Source of the DNA: Zeugodacus cucurbitae
Lineage: Eukaryota > Arthropoda > Insecta > Diptera > Tephritidae
Direction: 5' to 3'
NCBI RefSeq assembly: GCF_028554725.1
Contig: NC_071667.1
Span: 69,259,501 to 69,323,500, forward strand
DNA: 64,000 bases
Notes under the pieces: generated by a model
Told to the model about the DNA's origin: nothing
The model's database searches: none
What the model saw: the letters and a program-made list of their open reading frames with translations, nothing else
Shown here: positions 35,936-48,844 of the stretch, in pieces
Layout of the letters: each line of letters begins with the position of its first letter
Numbering within the stretch: position 1 is the first letter of the stretch
Position numbers and translations under genes: made by a program

Positions 35936-38900
35936 TAATGGAGAGCTGAGAAACCATCAAAGATATTTGAAATAAGCTGGGTAACCAATATCAGTTGTCT
36001 CAATTAAATGGAGAACACTGTGGATACAATTTCTTCCTGTCTACAGCGCTCAATAATAGCCTCAATTACCAAAATATTATGCACATTTTTGGTAATTATA
36101 AAAGCCGCCTACTAAGCCATTAATTACACGTTTAAGCGCATGCCACGCGGCCAACAAGCCAACTGCTGCACTGTACTAAACGCTACCGCTGCTGTTTTAT
36201 AGCCGATCGCGATGAAATGAAAAAATTAAAAAAATGCACAAATGTTCATATTAACATTAACAACATAAAAACCAACAACAACAATGCAACAAATTTGCGT
36301 TTTACACATAATTATGTTGAATTAAAGGATCAGAGAGAAAAGGCAACAGCAATACAACCCTTAATTAAATGCGCGCGCACACAAGACAACAAAAGCAGCT
36401 GACAGCGCTACAACAAAAAAGCATGTTGTTGCAATAAGTGCAGGGTAAATATAATATATATATAGAGATACATATGTGATGGCTAGTATGTGAATAAGAG
36501 GGTTACAACAGGATCAGCGCGCACAAGATCACAGGATTAGAGTGGAAGTGCGAACGGCGAGGAAGGGGAAGTGGTAGTGGAAGTGAAGTGGCATGTAGCA
36601 GTTTTCAGCAGCTGATTGAAATCGGTTTAGATTGACTATCAGGTAGTCAACTTCCAGTTGTAGTTGTTGTTGTTGTAGAAGTAGCGCTTCAGTGAATTTT
36701 ACAAAAACACAAGTTGAGCTCATAGACCAGTATGCCACATGTGGAATGGCAAAACCCATATGTGTTACAAAATACGCGTATGTGCAGCGCACGCCTATTT
36801 GAAGCGCTATATGTACATATGTAGATTCCACTCTTCCGAAAAATCCCGCAATTAGTGCCAGCGGTGCGTAGAAAATTTTCAAGGCGCTCTAAGGCATGTG
36901 CAACATGGCACTTACAACGTGCAACTAAGTAGTAAAGCCGAAATTCTCTATATGAAAGTTAGTAACTAACATTTATGAGCTGCCTGCGTTCACATGCAGA
37001 ATACTGGGTAGACGTTGGGTCAGACATGGTCACATTAGCATGTGAGCCAATAAGGTTATAAGGTTTGTTGTGTATCCATGTATATGTGACCATGGTTGAG
37101 CGCACAAAATTAGTTAGAATTGTCTTTTAACGAATGTTTGTTTTTCCCATTATTACTCGGGTGTTTATATGGCGGCACATGTGTTTGCTGGTTGAAACTG
37201 GTTGCGCTCGCTTGTCATTAAAGTTGCGTTGTAATTTCGAACAACAAATTTGTTTAACGCTTCAAAGTCAAAAAGGCAAAAAAACAACAACAAAAATGCA
37301 GCTATTCACCTGTCGGCATGCCGAAAGACCAAAAAGTTTATGCGCCATATGAAGTTGTAATAAAAGCAAAGCACACCGACCGAATGCAGGCGGGCGCACA
37401 CAAGTGTCAAAGACATGCCACGAATGTGATTTCTAAATTTTTGTGTTTTTTTTTTTTTGTTGGTGATTAATTCAAATTTTATACAGGTTTGTGGTAATTT
37501 AATTTCTTATTCATTTTGTCTTTACCCCGTTTGACACTACACCGTTAAGCTTGAAAAATGTGGGCGATTAAGGGCTTTATTGTTGAGCTCGCTTTGTTTA
37601 TGATATTCATTTTTGAAATTAAATACGTGAAGACTTGAAGTTATTCATTTGAAAGTAGAGAACATTGATTCTAAACATTGCTGAGAGACCTATCAGCTTT
37701 TTTCATATGAAATACTGGCAAAATTCTATTAAACAAATCTTAATCTACACACTCCAATACCCGCTCAACTTAATTTATTTTCTACAAAAATCCACAACGA
37801 ACATTATTTCTGTTTCATTAGTTACTTTAGAAAAAAAAAAATAAAAAAAAAATCGCCTCCACCCAAAAACCTGCTTCACGTCCAGAGCTTATGCTATTTT
37901 CTACTAGCATGACTTGACCGAAGTTGGGGTTGCGGCAAATTGATGCCAAGCGGATCCCACGCACTTGTAAGCCTGTAAGTCAAACAAGTTTCGACGCCGT
38001 CGTTAACAACGCGTTTCCTGTCTTGCCACACAAACAAATGCCGTCCAAAAAAGTGTTAAAAGAAATGAACACCAGCTTTTGATGTCTAACAATGCATATA
38101 GCAAGACGCTTGAGTGTTGAAACAAACGAAACATATACAAAACTTGTATACTGTAGGCCGTGAGTTCGCTTTGTTGCATGACTTTTGCTTAATTGGCCAT
38201 AACAAAAGATAAAATGAGAAAAATGAAAACACAAAAGCAACACGAAAAAAACTTAAAATAAAGCAGCATTTGATAAGCCGAAATAAGCAATCTTTTATAA
38301 CTCCATCTTGAATTTATATAACTACATACTTGTATATATTAGGGTGAAACTTTTTTTTTGATAATGAAAAGTTCATTAGTTGGAACGAGTTGTTGCGGAG
38401 ATTGCATGGTTTAATGAAGTTTTTTTTTTTTGAGTTTTGAAGTTTAGAGTTAAAAAACCAGTCTAAATGAGAAATCTAAAGTCAATTCCTATTACATTCG
38501 CTCCTGCGATACCGAAATTGACCCGGATTTTATCCGGCTGAAGGCTGTTTGTACGGCCATCTGAACCTGTTTTGATCGATAAGTCATAGGCAATCTAAAG
38601 TAGCTGATCCACAATACAGTTTGTTCTTCAACTTCCTGGACGAGCTTCAGTATAGCATCACAAGTTTCTTCTATGAAGTAGTCTTAAGTCAACCGGAAGA
38701 ATTAATGAAAAGTGACTCAGTATTTTGGAGATAAAACTTAACACTTTTTAGAACTTAAAATTATGATATTATTCAGCATGGGATCGCTAAGATGTTACTG
38801 AGAACCTAGCAGCAAATGAATTTACTGGGATGAGTACTTCAATATATTAATGAGAAGATACAAACATTCGTACCATTTTCCATATTTTTCTAAAATTTCA

Positions 38901-40041
38901 AGAATTTTTCTTTTCACAAAGAATGACTTCCAAAGAACCCCATTCATCTACTTTCTTATTACCTTTCCTTACTTTCTAATATTATATACTATAAAATTTA
39001 TTCCAACTTTCGAACGAATTTCGTCTGCTCATACGAGGTGTTCTAACTGAGCATGAGTCCCCTAATACATTTGCATATTCAATGCGTTCGTGTGCCACAT
39101 TCTGCTTGTATTCCAAAGCAGTCCGTAAACCACTCATTGGCTGTTTGTGCATTTGGCTGCTCCACATATTCTTTGTAACAAAGAGTTTTTATTTGCTTTT
39201 GTGTTGCGTGTGTTTTGTTCAATATTATAAGAGTATATACATACATATGTGTATTTTCTTAAGACTTCTATTTATTTTTTCACGCCACTTCACTTTGTTA
39301 TTATTATATTATTTTTCTTAGCTGCTTTCGGTGTTATAGCCAGCGTCGTCTCTATTGGTTTAGTTAACTAGCACACTTACAAAAACACACACACATATAA
39401 AAAGACAACAACAAAAACACACAACAAACACTGGAATAAATCGCGTTACATATTTCCACGCGTAGTTCAAGTGTATTTCAGTGTATGCAAGAGAGTATAT
39501 GTGTCGTTATGCAAATGAAGTGAAAGCTCGAAAATCCCAGTCACACACTCACTGCTGCAGGGAAATGCCATTAGTATAGCCGATTTTAAACACATTTCCA
39601 GCACCTTTGTACATTGCCACGTTAGATTTTTATGCCGGCAATAAATACTAGTTGGAAATGTTGCGTCAACTTGCTGCTGCAATGCGCCCTACGCGCTTAC
39701 CAATGGGTAAGAGCAACCAAAAAGCCAGCAGAAGCAGAGTAGAGTAGCAGAGAAACAAAAAGCACAAATGTCGCTCGACAGCCCAACCGCGTACCGGATG
39801 TGAAGTGTGTAATTTAACTGTTTTGGTGCTAAGAAAGAAACATTTTTCGGCAACAACAAGCGAGCCGACAATGTACACGCGGCACGTGAGTTCACCAAAA
39901 ATCGGAACTTTTCGTCGCTAAAGCGTGACAATCCATGCAGGGCGGACTGTAGTAAGCCTTATCTGTTCATCGCACCAAGTGCATTTATAGTATATTAGTA
40001 TGTTTATATGTTTGTAAGAGTGTTTTTTTTTTCTTTTCTAG
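35936..40041. other. Non-coding upstream of the candidate small exon
   Basis: No convincing 5' exon for the plus-strand gene was found, so its leader and promoter are unplaced. Contains TATATATATAGAGATA near 36453 and several T- and A-runs. Confidence 0.45.
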
Positions 40042-40081
40042 TCGTGCCGAAATGTCAAAAATTGCCTTTATGAACTTGACT
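40042..40081 (+). CDS. Candidate small exon with start codon, unknown nested gene (coding part 40052-40081)
   Basis: A 40-base exon candidate sits between an excellent acceptor (a nearly pure T/C tract at 40022-40038 ending CTAG) and a consensus donor T|GTAAGTAAA at 40082. It contains ATG at 40052, reading MSKIAFMNLT and leaving in phase 0. The codons before the ATG (CGT GCC GAA) are open, so this could also be an internal exon reading RAEMSKIAFMNLT. Phase 0 matches the terminal exon at 46029, giving a 55-residue product if the two are joined directly. I do not recognise the protein. The splice signals are seen directly; the coding status and start are inferred. Confidence 0.45.
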
Positions 40082-43000
40082 GTAAGTAAATGTTGTAATA
40101 AAAATGAAATGTTGCGAAAATAATAACATCAACATCGCTTCAGTGCTTTTACAACATAAAATTTACATATAAATAAAATGCGAACTTACTTGTGTTTTAG
40201 TTAAATGTAAGTGGAGGCTTTAAAATATTGTTAAGTTTTGAAATCATAACTTCAAGTACTTGAATATTCAGGCGATTCGTCCAAAAAATAGTCTTTTAGT
40301 GAAACAATGGGGTCTTGATCACAAATTTATAAAAAAATAAAGAAAACATGGACTAGTTGACCTTCCTGGGTGCTGTAATGAACCAGATCATCGTTCAGTC
40401 CCTTTAAATATTTCTTTGAAAAAGTATATGCAGTCCCAAAACATCCACTTTCAGTTAAAAGATACTCTTATAACCGACTCTCAAGAGAACATTCGAGCGT
40501 ATAAGATCTCACCTCCTGAAACTAAGTGAGATAGAATCTGGAGGTGCCTTACTTCAAATTATATTCATTCATAAATCTTGCATTGTGAAGTTAGAGGATT
40601 ATCTCTGCGAGTGGCCAGCCTTCAGACGGTCGAGACGAAATAACTTCCAACATGATTAATATTTGGGTAAGTTAAACTGAAGACTCTAAATATTTTTGAA
40701 ATTGAACGATGTTTAATTGGGCCTCATTTTTACAATCTAACCTTTCAACCAACCAATCCACTAAAATATTATTAGTGAAAACTGAGGTGTATTGGATTGA
40801 AAGATACTAGAACTATATAGAATCTCGATTCCACATACAGTCTGTGCTTCACCAACACATTATGTGGATGATTCTATGATCTTTTAATAGATCTTTTACT
40901 ACTTTTAACTAACTGAAAATGTTTATAGAACCAGTAATATAAAACCATACACTAAATCCCTAAGTTTGTTTAAAAAAAAACTCATATTTCTCTCAGTGCC
41001 ATTATATGACGATTTTGTGTGCGAAAACAAGTAATCAAAGTAAAACAACAACAAACACAATCAATAAATAACGCGAAACAAATCCTCCGCAATTGCTGTA
41101 ACATCCTACACAATGTTCGACAAAATCGTGAGACCATTTCAAGCAATTTTTTGTTTTTATTTATTTTTCCAACGCTTTTACAACTTTTTTTACTTTTTGC
41201 GCGGCAAGAGTTGGTACTTGAACAAGAACACTTTCACGTAGTACAAAGGCAAATGTGCATTTAAGTAAATGTTTGTACTCATTTTGCCAGCGCACCTATT
41301 CAGACCATACCAACCATAACTGGTTGGTTGTACAATGTCCTGTAAGCGGTGCGCCAACAATAACCACTTGGATGCTGACGGCTGATTGAAGAAATCTGCC
41401 ATCGTACAAGAGACCAAAATGAAAATGAAAGCAAAAGGGGGAATGCCGAGTTATAGGCAAATTATTGGTGGAGCAGGAAATATTGAGCACAGTGGGGAAG
41501 TGTTCAAGTGTCGTGGACCCCAATTCGTTGTGTGTATGGTGGAAGGAAAGAAGAAAAAATCACATAAGGAGCATGAAATTTCGTGTAATAAAACACCGGC
41601 AAAAATCGCGCAATTTCACTTTCGCTTCAAGCGTTTGGGAGGGGATGGAATGAAAGCGCGACGCGAGTGGTGTATAAATGTTGTTGCTTGTTGCGCGATT
41701 GTATGAAAATGTGTCGCAACAACTAAATGTTTAACACACTTTACGCTCTGAACACTGAATGAAGGAACAGCAAAAACAAAAATAAATAAAGTGCAGAAAA
41801 ACATTCTTGAAGTTGAAGAAAGTAAAATGATTTCAAGTCAAAACGATACCTTTTGCTGCAAGCATACTCGAGTGAGTGTGTGTGTGTGTCTCATAAACCT
41901 AAAAAAATCACAGCAACACGTTTGCTTGCTGCCGCACGTACGCTGCTGTGATGCAAATTTTAAATGTTGCCGCTTTTTAAAATATGTTTTTGTTGTTGTT
42001 GTTTTGTTGTTATTTCCATTATTATGTACGCGCGCAAATTGTGGCCATGTTTGTAGTGTTTTGCCGGTGGTTTATGCTTTTACAACCATTGTTGTTGCTG
42101 TTGCTGCCGCTTGTACGTATTGGCTGTGCCTCGCTTTGTTGTTTGTGCTGTTAACATGCAGCGATAAGCATCGGAAACGATGTCAGTCATGCGATTTTTA
42201 GCGCGATTCACTTGGCAGCCAGCATTCACCGCTTTCGTCACAAACACGCTTCATTGCTTTTAGCCGCCTCCCCCGCCTCGCCTTGCCACACACTTCATAT
42301 TGTCGCATCATTTCTGTTTGCAGTTTACATGGAGTTTTTTGTCGCTGCGTTGTTTTTGTTGCTTGTTGTTGGCTGTTAGCTGATTTTTCGTGATTGCTGC
42401 TGTTCCAGTCCGGAATTGTTGTGTTGATTTTTTTTTGTTGCACAGGTTATTGTTGTTGTTATTGCTATTGTTTCGGTGACAGTTGAGAAGAAATACGCAC
42501 TGCATTGCTGCTTTATGAACCACTGCTAGTAGCAGTGGTAGTGACCCGGTGGGAAAAATTACGAACTAATGAAGTCAAATGGTAATTTTGGTAAAGCAAG
42601 TATTATATATGTATATAACCTTATAAAAAAGCAGATATCGACAGATTATTTAACAAAAGAACCATTCAAAATTACTCCATTAAATTTTTTAGGCAAATGT
42701 GCTCTTATCTATATGAACTTCATATTCAGGTCTTAGGCTTAAAGTTATTGATTCTCTTTCAGTTCTCATTTTTCAGTTTTCAATTTTCAAATAAGATGCT
42801 ATTCACTGACTTTCTTATTTGTATAAATTGGTATTCAGAGGATACTGAAAATATATATTATTTATAGGTTATAAGACCTACTAAACTTAAAACTGTTCCA
42901 ATTCTTTCCTAATTTACAATAATTTCTTCGAACTCTAAAAAAACTGTCAAATAAATTTCATATAGCATAACATGTTCTATGGTCTTCTGAAGAAAGCTTT

Positions 43001-46000
43001 AATTGTTTTTGTATTAGTTTTTTCCGGCGGGGTCTATATACTTCCAGTCAAGGAAAGTGTCATTACACAAGTTTGAAAATGCTGTACATTTGCAACATGT
43101 TTACAACAAATGTATCGATACCCTAGTTGTTGGTACTAAACATTGCAGCCAATTGCTTTGCTTTTGTCGTTGGTTAGTTCTTGTTATTGCCGGTGCTTTT
43201 TTGTCGTATGTAAGCGATAATTACGTGACTTGACGTGCCCCTCTGGTGCATTCGTTGACTTGTACACTCCAGCCGCCAAGTGGTTGGATGCTTGAAAATT
43301 GTGTCAAATCTCAAAATGCTGGAAAAAGCATTTAGACAGCGACATTTTCTGTGCTTTTTTATCGCAGAATGGAATCATTTTTTACCTGTTCAGTTGTTAT
43401 TGTTATTTGTGTAATTTAAAATATCACAAGAGGTGTTCTATTTGATAACAATATTTAAGGTATTCTAGTTCCATAGAATGTTGAAATTCGTAAAATCTTA
43501 AAAACTATTTTATAAAATCTATCATGAAAACTTCATTAAAAAAATGTCTTTTGAGGATTTTTGTCAAAACTATATTTTAATTTTATAGTGATTTCAACGA
43601 AGGTAGTTAAGAGAACACTCATTTCATGTACATATCAAATCATAATCTCTTTTGGAACACCCCTATATAAGAGGCATTAGAACTATGAGATCCAGATAGT
43701 ATCTCAACTGAGCCGCAAAGTACTGCAATATAATTAACTTACACTCCTTAGAAAGCCAAGAATCCTTTATTTAGACATTCAACGACGACGGCATGAAAAT
43801 TAACTCAAATACTGCTTTTTATAATATACTACCCCACTACACATACTACATATCATCCATTACATTGCCACTAAAATAAACAACCTCAACATCTACATAA
43901 GCGATTCGAGCGCGCAAAGCTCGTAAATTACAATAAATCCTGTAATGCCTATTAATTTGCATGCTTTCGAAAAGCATCAACTAAAGACTCCCATTGATAT
44001 CCGTACATACATCTGAACACTCGCATGGTGCCAGTTTGTTATCGTTATGAAGCGTTTTACGAGTGGATCCGACGTCGGTTATTATTTGCGAGAACACTAT
44101 ATAACTAGCTATGTATGTATTCGTTGTTGTTGTTAGTGAACCTGATATCCATAATAATGCGTTAAAAGTTATTTGCATAAAGTTGTTATTAAATTGCTAC
44201 GGTGAGCCGAGCTTCAAACTATACTTTGTTATAAGCTGTACGTCGAGGTAGTCAATATGTAAGATGATAAGCGAAGACCAACTAAGAACCGTACAGCGGC
44301 AGTTGGTAATGGTAAGGCCGACATGGTGTGCCGTTGTGGCACGGTAGTAAGACTGGAAGGCACAAACGGCAATAGTGGAGCCTATAAAGCCGCTTGCTTA
44401 CATATGAACACTCGAACACACACAAACAAACATGTGTGCTGCGGAAGGAATAGGCTTTGCAAATGGTAATGGAGGCAAATCTCGGCGTGCGCTTTTTTAT
44501 GCATTTAAATTTGATGGAATTTTAATTAAATTTCCAAAGGCAGAACGCGTTCTTAAAGATGCAAGTAAAGTGTGCCGGCAGGAGAAGAAGAAGAAGCATA
44601 TATATATGTATAAATTTATGTATCTTTTAATATATAAGTACTATATATATTCATTGACATTTATAGACACGCGCCGCCAGGAATAAACTACCGCAAAAGC
44701 AACGCGTTGTGTTTATGAATAGATTTTGCACAAAAATACAAATGCATACATACATATATGTGTTGGTGTGTACTTATTGCCGTGTTGGCGGCGCCTTAAT
44801 GTTGCAACTGCTCTATGGAGGCGCAAACGTAAAATGTTCTCTGTTGCGTTGGTGTTGTTGCGCCAGTGTGTTGGCTGGCTGGCTGACTGCAATTGCAATT
44901 GCCTACACAACTTATCGTAGGCGCTAAGCTAAGCTTGCAACATGTCTTGTATGTTGGCGTTATAACAATTGTTTATGGATAAGAAAAATAAGAAATTGAG
45001 AGTTAAGAGTGCTAAGCATGTTGTAAGTAGTCGGAGATAAGGAACTAACAATAGCTGAGAAATAGGAAAAACAGATTAAGACTTAAAAATTATTAAAAAG
45101 AATTAATATTTTTCTAAATAAAATAAAATAAAATAAAAATTAAATAAAATAAAATAAAAAAAATAAAAGAAATAAAATAAAACAAAATAAAACAAAATAA
45201 AATAAATTAAAATAAAATAAAACAAAATAAAATAAATTAAAATAATATTGAACTAAATAAAATAAAACAAAATAAAAATAAAATGAAATAAAATAAAACA
45301 AAATAAAATAAAATAAAAATAAAATGAAATAAAATAAAACATAATAAAATAAAATAAAATAAATTAAAATAATATTGAACTAAATAAAATAAAATAAAAT
45401 AAAAATAAAATGAAATAAAATAAATTAAAATAATATTGAACTAAATAAAATAAAATAAAATAAAAATAAAATGAAATAAAATAAAACATAATAAAATAAA
45501 ATAAAATAAATTAAAATAATATTGAACTAAATAAAATAAAATAAAATAAAATAAAAATAAAATAAAATAAAATAAAATTAAATTTATCAAATACAATCTC
45601 ATATATTTTAAATTGAAACATTTCATCAATTCTACTGAAATATTTCTTTTTTGGGCGAAATGAAAAATTTTATTTTTACACCTACACACATTTTTTCCCG
45701 GTTTAATGGCCGAATGTTATTATTTCATTACTTATTTATATATTGCCAGATAATTATAATTATAAACAAATATATCCTCATTTAAGTTCACCCACAAACA
45801 ATTTAATGTCGAACCTTACAGACGACCTTCTAATTCTAATTATGTAGGGATGTGTGAATTTGGATATGTTTTCTAAAACAAAATACTTCATTAGCAGAAC
45901 TAATTAGCGGCGACAGCAAGCGAACGTGCAACATGAATGAGTATTTGCGCGTCGCGGTTATTATTATTAGCGCTTTTGTTATTCGTCGTTGTGTTTGCTG

Positions 46001-46028
46001 TAGGCACATGTTTTTATTGTTTTTCTAG
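40082..46028 (+). other. Presumed 5.9-kb intron of the nested gene
   Basis: Bounded by the donor GTAAGTAAA at 40082 and the acceptor TTTTTCTAG ending at 46028. It includes the AAAAT satellite tract and TTG-rich DNA near 41990-42110. An additional exon inside cannot be excluded; I saw none with both splice signals and coding-like sequence. Confidence 0.4.
45112..45580. repeat. AAAAT/AAATA satellite tract with higher-order repeats
   Basis: About 470 bp made almost only of AAAATA/AAAACA-type units. A distinctive segment AATAATATTGAACTAAATAA recurs at 45241, 45368, 45429 and 45515, showing duplication in blocks (spacings 127, 61, 86). The minus strand is open in places only because the repeat lacks stops. 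Confidence 0.9.
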
Positions 46029-46166
46029 TTTGCACTCAAGGTGAAGACAGAAAAGACACCTGAGCTCGGTTCGGTGGCTAGCAAATATAGCACCGAAATG
46101 CCCGAAAATGGCGTTAACGACGCAGACAAGCCTCAAGAAAACGGACAAGCAGACAGCCAGCAGTAG
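46029..46166 (+). CDS. Candidate terminal coding exon, unknown nested gene
   Basis: This 138-base segment follows a strong acceptor (TTTTTATTGTTTTTCTAG) and reads open for 45 codons in phase 0 from FALKVKTEKTPELG to ENGQADSQQ, then stops at TAG (46164-46166). Base composition and codon choice (CTC, GTG, GGC, GCC-type third positions) contrast with the AT-rich surroundings. The frame is closed immediately upstream by the TAG of the acceptor, as expected for an exon entered by splicing. The peptide is hydrophilic, first basic (KVKTEK) then acidic and Asn/Gln-rich, with no membrane segment or signal peptide. A polyadenylation signal follows at 46194. It pairs in strand and phase with the small exon at 40042-40081. 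Family not recognised; it could be the tail of a longer gene with more exons upstream. Confidence 0.5.
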   Translation, partial: FALKVKTEKTPELGSVASKYSTEMPENGVNDADKPQENGQADSQQ

Positions 46167-46193
46167 CAATCAAATATGAAAATTTACAAAAAT

Positions 46194-46199
46194 AATAAA
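46194..46199 (+). promoter_or_regulatory. Polyadenylation signal AATAAA
   Basis: AATAAA lies 28 bases after the TAG of the candidate terminal exon and would give a very short 3' UTR. The motif is common in AT-rich DNA, so its weight comes from position only. Confidence 0.35.
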
Positions 46200-48049
46200 A
46201 ACACAAAAGACAGGTTGTAAATAACAAAAGGCACAGCAGACACACGTACTTTTGTATGGCTTTGTAGATTTGTATGTATGTGCGCATATATTTTTAGGCA
46301 CATACTACTACCAGTATTGCGCTATTTGGCTACCTCTTGCAACACACTCCACCATACACACCATATGTAGTACTCGCAACGATCCGCAAAATCTTCTGTC
46401 ATTCTGACTGCCAACAGACGGGGCATCTGCATTTCTCGGAATTCGCCGCACTGAGATCATGTGAAAAATTTTCCCAGTTGTATGTGCTTAAGTATGTTTG
46501 TGTGTTCAGTGTATTTACTTTGAGGTAGTGTTGTAGATTTTCGGCAGATTCTCTACACTACAACTTGAGTCGTCTCTTTTTTCGGCACATTTCTACTAAA
46601 ATCCATGTACTTTGTGCTATCTTTTGACGTTGAATGAGCAGACACTGATAAATACCATCAAGTCATCGCACGTCTCAACTACGCTCAGCTCTTCTCTCCA
46701 TGGAATTACTCAGCGCTATAATCTATCTTCGGACGTTTTTTTCACAACTTGTTGCTGTTGGAAACTGTTTAATGCTGTATTATATATATCTCTACCGTAG
46801 AATAAAAAACTAGAAACGAAATAAAAGAAGCAATATGACTTTCCTATCTGTGTGCTATACTTTTCACTCAAGCGAGGCGGATGCATTGCACAAGAGCGTT
46901 TAGTTTGCTCACAGGTATCGAGGTTATACACGACACACATATCCACATGGAAATATGTATTTTTTTATGTTTTTTGTTACCTGTAGTTACATATGTACTC
47001 GCATACATCTCGTTACTTTGCCTATTAATCGGCATTAAGCGGTTTTTATGCGCCTCTAAAATGTGTGAGCACAAAACAAGCAGAACGACTTGTCTGCATG
47101 GAAAAAAAGAGTTGCTGCGCGGCTCACATGGCGCACCTACATAGTCGAAAATAAATTGTTTTTCTTTTTTATGTTAGTGGGTACGTGCAATGTTGTTTTG
47201 GTGTTAGAAACGCTGTAGCCTTTCGACATTATACTTGTCATTCTTTGTAATTGAGTAGAGACACCTTCACTCACGACTAAATTGTACGAGCTCAAACGAT
47301 TGGACGTTGTGCGATTATCGGCCTTGTCTAGACTGGGTGATAGTTTTGTGTACCAAGAAAAGATTTTGGAAGTGTTTAATTTTGAATTTTCGTACGATCT
47401 GCACTTCGCCGGAAAGAATTAAAAAACGTTTTTTATTAGCCAAAAAAGTGTGTTGCTTTTATCTAATAGCTGTTAGCAGATTAGTTTTCATTTCTATCCT
47501 AAATATGGCACCACATTAAACGACTATTTTCGGTGCCACAATAGCCGGTTCATCACAATTGGCGCGGGATCGAATTTTGATCTGCGCAAGGATTGTGAAA
47601 TCGAAAGAACAACTATAATAATAATAATCCCTGGTTCATTTATTTATTTTCCTAACCCTTTAAACATTTATTGTGATCAAAGTTCTTAATATATAGTGTA
47701 TAAAGGAAGGCTTTGGAGAAGTGTTAGAACAAGAGTAAAAAAATCAATATTTTTTGGGGAAAAAATAAGCTCTTTGCGTCTTACTTTTAGGCTGTGGATT
47801 CCTATGTCAGCTTCCTATATACGCTGTTTGAAGAAGGTATATGAAAATCTTTTTAGAATAATTTTGGTCTATAAAGATGGATCTATTTAGGTAGTAGGTA
47901 GTTGAAAAGTAATGTCTCTTTTCAATGAATTAGACTAACACATGATGCAAAAGCATGGCATCCGATGTCGGGACCCTTGTAGTGTTCGATCTCCTAAAAT
48001 CTAGAGTATACGATCTGCTGTTGAGCATATTAAATGTCAGAATCTGTGT

Positions 48050-48074
48050 ACGACCGTAGATTTTCTACGGCCGT
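48050..48074. repeat. Imperfect inverted repeat, 11-bp arms
   Basis: ACGACCGTAGA, TTT, TCTACGGCCGT: ten of eleven positions pair. It lies in otherwise featureless intronic DNA. There is no T-run of terminator type after it. Confidence 0.7.
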
Positions 48075-48824
48075 TTGGATAACAGGACAAGAGGTGTGCA
48101 TCTTCTGCGAAAGACTAACAACTCTAGTGTAATCAGGCTAATTTCCTGAAAGCGTAGAAAGAAATTACTGGAGACAATATTGAGAAAACAACAACAATGT
48201 TGAGCGTAAATCGTCTTAAGTTGAAAGTATGTTCCTCGCTTCATACACTTAAAAGCAATTTCTTTCAATATATTTTTGCAAAGAACTAAAACTTCTTGCT
48301 GCAGTTCTTGAAAGTCGAAAGTTAAGAAATAAAAATCTGCTTATTGTCCAACTTTTAAACGCATACGCTTACAAAGAAGTCCAGCGACCGTTGTTCGAAG
48401 TGTCTGTATGTACGTTAAACTATAGCCATAAAATGATGCAGGCTTTTATGTGCTTTATGGATTTTTAATACTTTCGTTTGCAACAAATCCAAACGGTACA
48501 CAGAGTGCCAAATAACTTGGTAGTGGAAAAAGGCAGCACTGCCAAGAAGTATAGAGCAGATTTTGTTTTGCACGTTAACGTACGGAATGCGAACGTAAGC
48601 TTTTACGTAACAACATGCAACTACATAATCAATATCTCTGTGTTAGTGTGTGTATTTGCAACATATATTTATGCTTATAATTTTTCAATTGCAGCAAGTT
48701 TGTCGCCTGCCTGGCTGTCTGCTTGTTGTCTGTTCGCTTGTTGTCGTCGTCGTCACCGCCATTGCGTTGTAGTCACGGAAGCCGGCTGTTGGTTGAATTT
48801 CCGGGCGACTGATTGCATTTCGCG

Positions 48825-48844
48825 CACACACACACACACACACA
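48825..48844. repeat. (CA)n microsatellite
   Basis: Ten perfect CA units, followed by AACAACAAACAACAA. Confidence 0.95.

Noticed and set aside
41386..41706. Plus-strand 106-codon Lys-rich frame
   Set aside because: Purine-rich composition explains the openness; no splice context linking it to the 40042 or 46029 exons and no domain.
43430..43670. Possible MITE with AGAGGTGTTC / GAACACCCCT ends
   Set aside because: Only about nine bases match and the left end lacks a matching TA, so it is not distinguishable from chance.
45441..45689. Minus-strand 82-codon Phe/Leu/Tyr-rich frame
   Set aside because: It is the reverse reading of the AAAAT satellite and has no stops only because of the repeat unit.
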